Below are positions 13,074-14,635 of a DNA stretch of 14,635 bases, piece after piece. The position numbers and the translations under genes are program-made. The notes beneath the pieces are model-generated. The model did no database searches. It saw only the letters and a list, made by a program, of their open reading frames with translations, and was not told the origin of the DNA. Positions within the stretch are counted from its first letter, which is position 1. Each line of letters starts with the position of its first letter. Source of the DNA: DASUZD01 sp036377055 (GTDB taxonomy: Bacteria; Actinomycetota; Thermoleophilia; Gaiellales; Gaiellaceae); assembly GCA_036377055.1 (NCBI GenBank), contig DASUZD010000249.1:1-14635 (forward strand), written 5' to 3'.

Positions 13074-14635
13074 CTACAGCGAGAGCTGCCGCTGCCAGCT
13101 CCACGCGGAGGCGTAGCCGCCCGCGAAGCGGAGCTTCCCGGTGTGGAAGTCGACCGCGACGAGGCGGCCCTCCTCGTCCTGGCCGAGCAGCTGGCGGCCG
13201 TCCGGCGACCAGCTCGCGCCGCCGACGTAGTACCGGAGAGGACGGCGGCGGGTGCCGTCCGGGCGCATCGCGATCAGGCTGATCTCGCTGCACTTGCTGC
13301 CGCAGAGGTACTCCTCGTCGTAGTAGAGGATCGTGCGGCCGTCGGGTGACCAGGCCGGCTCGGACAGGACGTCTCCGGTCTCGTCGGCGGCCGGCGCTGC
13401 GACGAGCGTCTCGAGCCCGGTGCCGTCCGGGCGAATCGTCGCGATCGCCGTGTCCTCGTAGGGAGCGCCCGTAGAGAACGCGATCCGCTGCCCGTCCGGC
13501 GACCACGACGGCACCGACGAGACGTTCCCCGCGAGCCTCTTCAGGTGCCGACCGTTCGGATCGACGGAGAGCAGCGCGTAACCGTCCGAGGTGGAGTCGT
13601 CGACGAGGAAGGCGATGTGGCTCCCGTCCGGCGACCAGTCAGGAGCCTCCGCGGCGCGGCTCGTCACCCTGCGAACCGGCCCGCCGCTCGCGCGGACGAC
13701 GTAGAGCCCCTTCGCCGCGAAGGCGATCAGCCTTCCGTCCGGCGACCAGGTGGGCCCGTCCGTGACGCCGCGCGCGAGCACGCGCTTGCCCGCTCCGTCC
13801 GGGGCCACGACGCCGAGCTCAGTACCGCGTGCGCTGGTGAGCAGAAACGCGAGCCGGCGGCCGTCCGGCGACCACGCGAGCGCGGCGAAGGCATGCGGCG
13901 CCGTCGCGAAGCTCGTAGGTCCCCGGAGCAGGATCCGCGCCGGCCTACCCACCGCCGCGGTCGCGACGACGCCGCGAACCCGCGCGAGCGTGACGTAGGC
14001 GACCCGTCCGCCACGAAGCCACAGCGGCACCACCCCCTGCGCGCCGCGTGCGACGACGCGCGCGCGCCCTCCCGCCACGGCCACTACGGACAGCGCCTGC
14101 CCCCGAACTACAGCGATCCGCGTGCCGTCTCGCGACCACGCGGGCACGCCGCGAATCGGGACGTCTCTCGCCGCGCCGGTGCGCGCATCGACGATCGCAA
14201 CACCTTGCCGGTCGGAATCGCCGAGAGCCACGGCGCGCCCGTCCGGCGACCAGGTCGGCGTTCCCCAGACGTCCTGAGAGCTCATGCGCACGCCGCCGTC
14301 CGGAGTCACGATTTCGAAGGTCCCGATGCCGTCGACGCTGGTAGAGAAGGCGAGCGCGTCCTCGGTCGGCGACCAAACGGCGGCGCTGCCGTTCCCCGAG
14401 CGAGCGCCGGTCGCTCCCGTCGGGCCTCATCACGTTCAGTTCGAGGACGTGGGTCTCGGGATTGACGGCCCCGAACGAGAGCCAGCGGCCGTCGTGCGAC
14501 CACGCGAGCCCGAGGAACTCGAGGCTCTGGTACGCGTCCGTCGCGAGGACGGTCCGTCCGGAGCCGTCCGGCCGGATCAGCTCGAGGACGTTCGCGGAGC
14601 TGAAGAACGCGATCCAGTCGCCCCTCGGAGACCAG
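13074..14635 (-). CDS. TolB/PD40-type beta-propeller protein (N-terminus outside window, apparent frameshift)
   Basis: The minus-strand coding region enters at the right edge with WSPRGDWIAFFSSANVLELI and ends LRFAGGYASAWSWQRQLSL at 13076. Eleven WSPDG-like motifs, mostly 110-150 bp apart (one gap is 264 bp), mark blades of PD40/TolB-like propellers; good examples are PTWSPDGRLIAFA, PDWSPDGSHIAFL and PSWSPDGQRIAFS. Such proteins are usually periplasmic or exported and bind proteins or peptides; a signal peptide would lie outside the window. The frame breaks once: VMRPDGSDRRSL is in one frame and GNGSAAVWSP in the next, rejoined by removing one C from the run at 14394-14397. Without that correction the downstream frame has its first start at GTG 14309 (411 aa), which would lose several blades. 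An unusual YLCGSKCSEI insertion carries two cysteines. Its partner is unknown. Confidence 0.82.
14394..14397 (-). other. Apparent +1 frameshift site in the propeller gene
   Basis: In the minus-strand reading, CTC GGGG AAC GGC should be Leu-Gly-Asn-Gly with three G; the fourth G throws the frame. Both flanking frames are excellent propeller sequence. A homopolymer length error in the assembly or a real indel are the simplest explanations. Confidence 0.65.

Noticed and set aside
1..14635. CRISPR array, insertion sequence, prophage or integrase-type element
   Set aside because: No regularly spaced identical repeats with unique spacers, no transposase or integrase motifs, and no terminal inverted repeats flanking a block were seen. 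The only periodic repeat is the protein-coding propeller motif.

Overview
The window looks like chromosomal DNA from a high-GC actinobacterium. Codon third positions are almost all G or C, starts are often GTG or TTG, and many genes overlap by a few bases. The gene mix would fit the Thermoleophilia (Solirubrobacter/Gaiella-like soil lineages): LigD-type polymerase, Hen1/Pnkp RNA repair, MerR/ArsR/TetR regulators and WSPDG beta-propellers. That placement is inference from style and content. No rRNA, tRNA, insertion sequence or CRISPR array was seen.

Layout. 1-777 (-): the 5' part of a LigD-type NHEJ polymerase gene running off the left edge, with a 7-bp dyad just upstream. 886-1275 (+): an unrecognised protein with a less GC-biased third position. 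1302-3357 (+): a drug-efflux cassette, made of a dyad cluster, a 14-TM DHA2 MFS exporter and a TetR repressor overlapping it by one base. 3354-3776 (-): a four-helix membrane protein. 3877-4889: a divergent thiol module, with a SoxR-like MerR regulator on one side and a Cys-Cys protein plus a 65-aa two-helix membrane protein on the other, separated by a MerR-type promoter with a 19-bp spacer. 4956-5656 (+): a membrane-anchored protein broken by a frameshift. 5676-6359 (+): an NAD(P)-binding SDR-like protein.

6356-10287 (-) is the core of the window: a two-gene RNA repair operon, hen1 then pnkp, overlapping by GTGA. Hen1 2'-O-methylates the 3' end at the break and Pnkp heals and seals RNA cut by ribotoxins. 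Directly upstream of hen1 the leader can form two mutually exclusive hairpins, the second being a textbook intrinsic terminator ending 14 nt before the ATG. This suggests transcription attenuation of RNA repair and is the most interesting candidate here.

10497-11066 (+): a RibD-C/DHFR-like reductase. 11146-11625 (+): a small exported protein. A strong hairpin at 11647-11672 separates these from a convergent (-) operon, arsR - SRPBCC - DUF899 thioredoxin-like (13035 to 11683). Its promoter carries an operator-like dyad between and across the -35/-10 boxes and appears to give a leaderless mRNA. 13074-14635 (-): a TolB/PD40 beta-propeller protein running off the right edge. It has an apparent one-base frameshift in a C4 run at 14394-14397.
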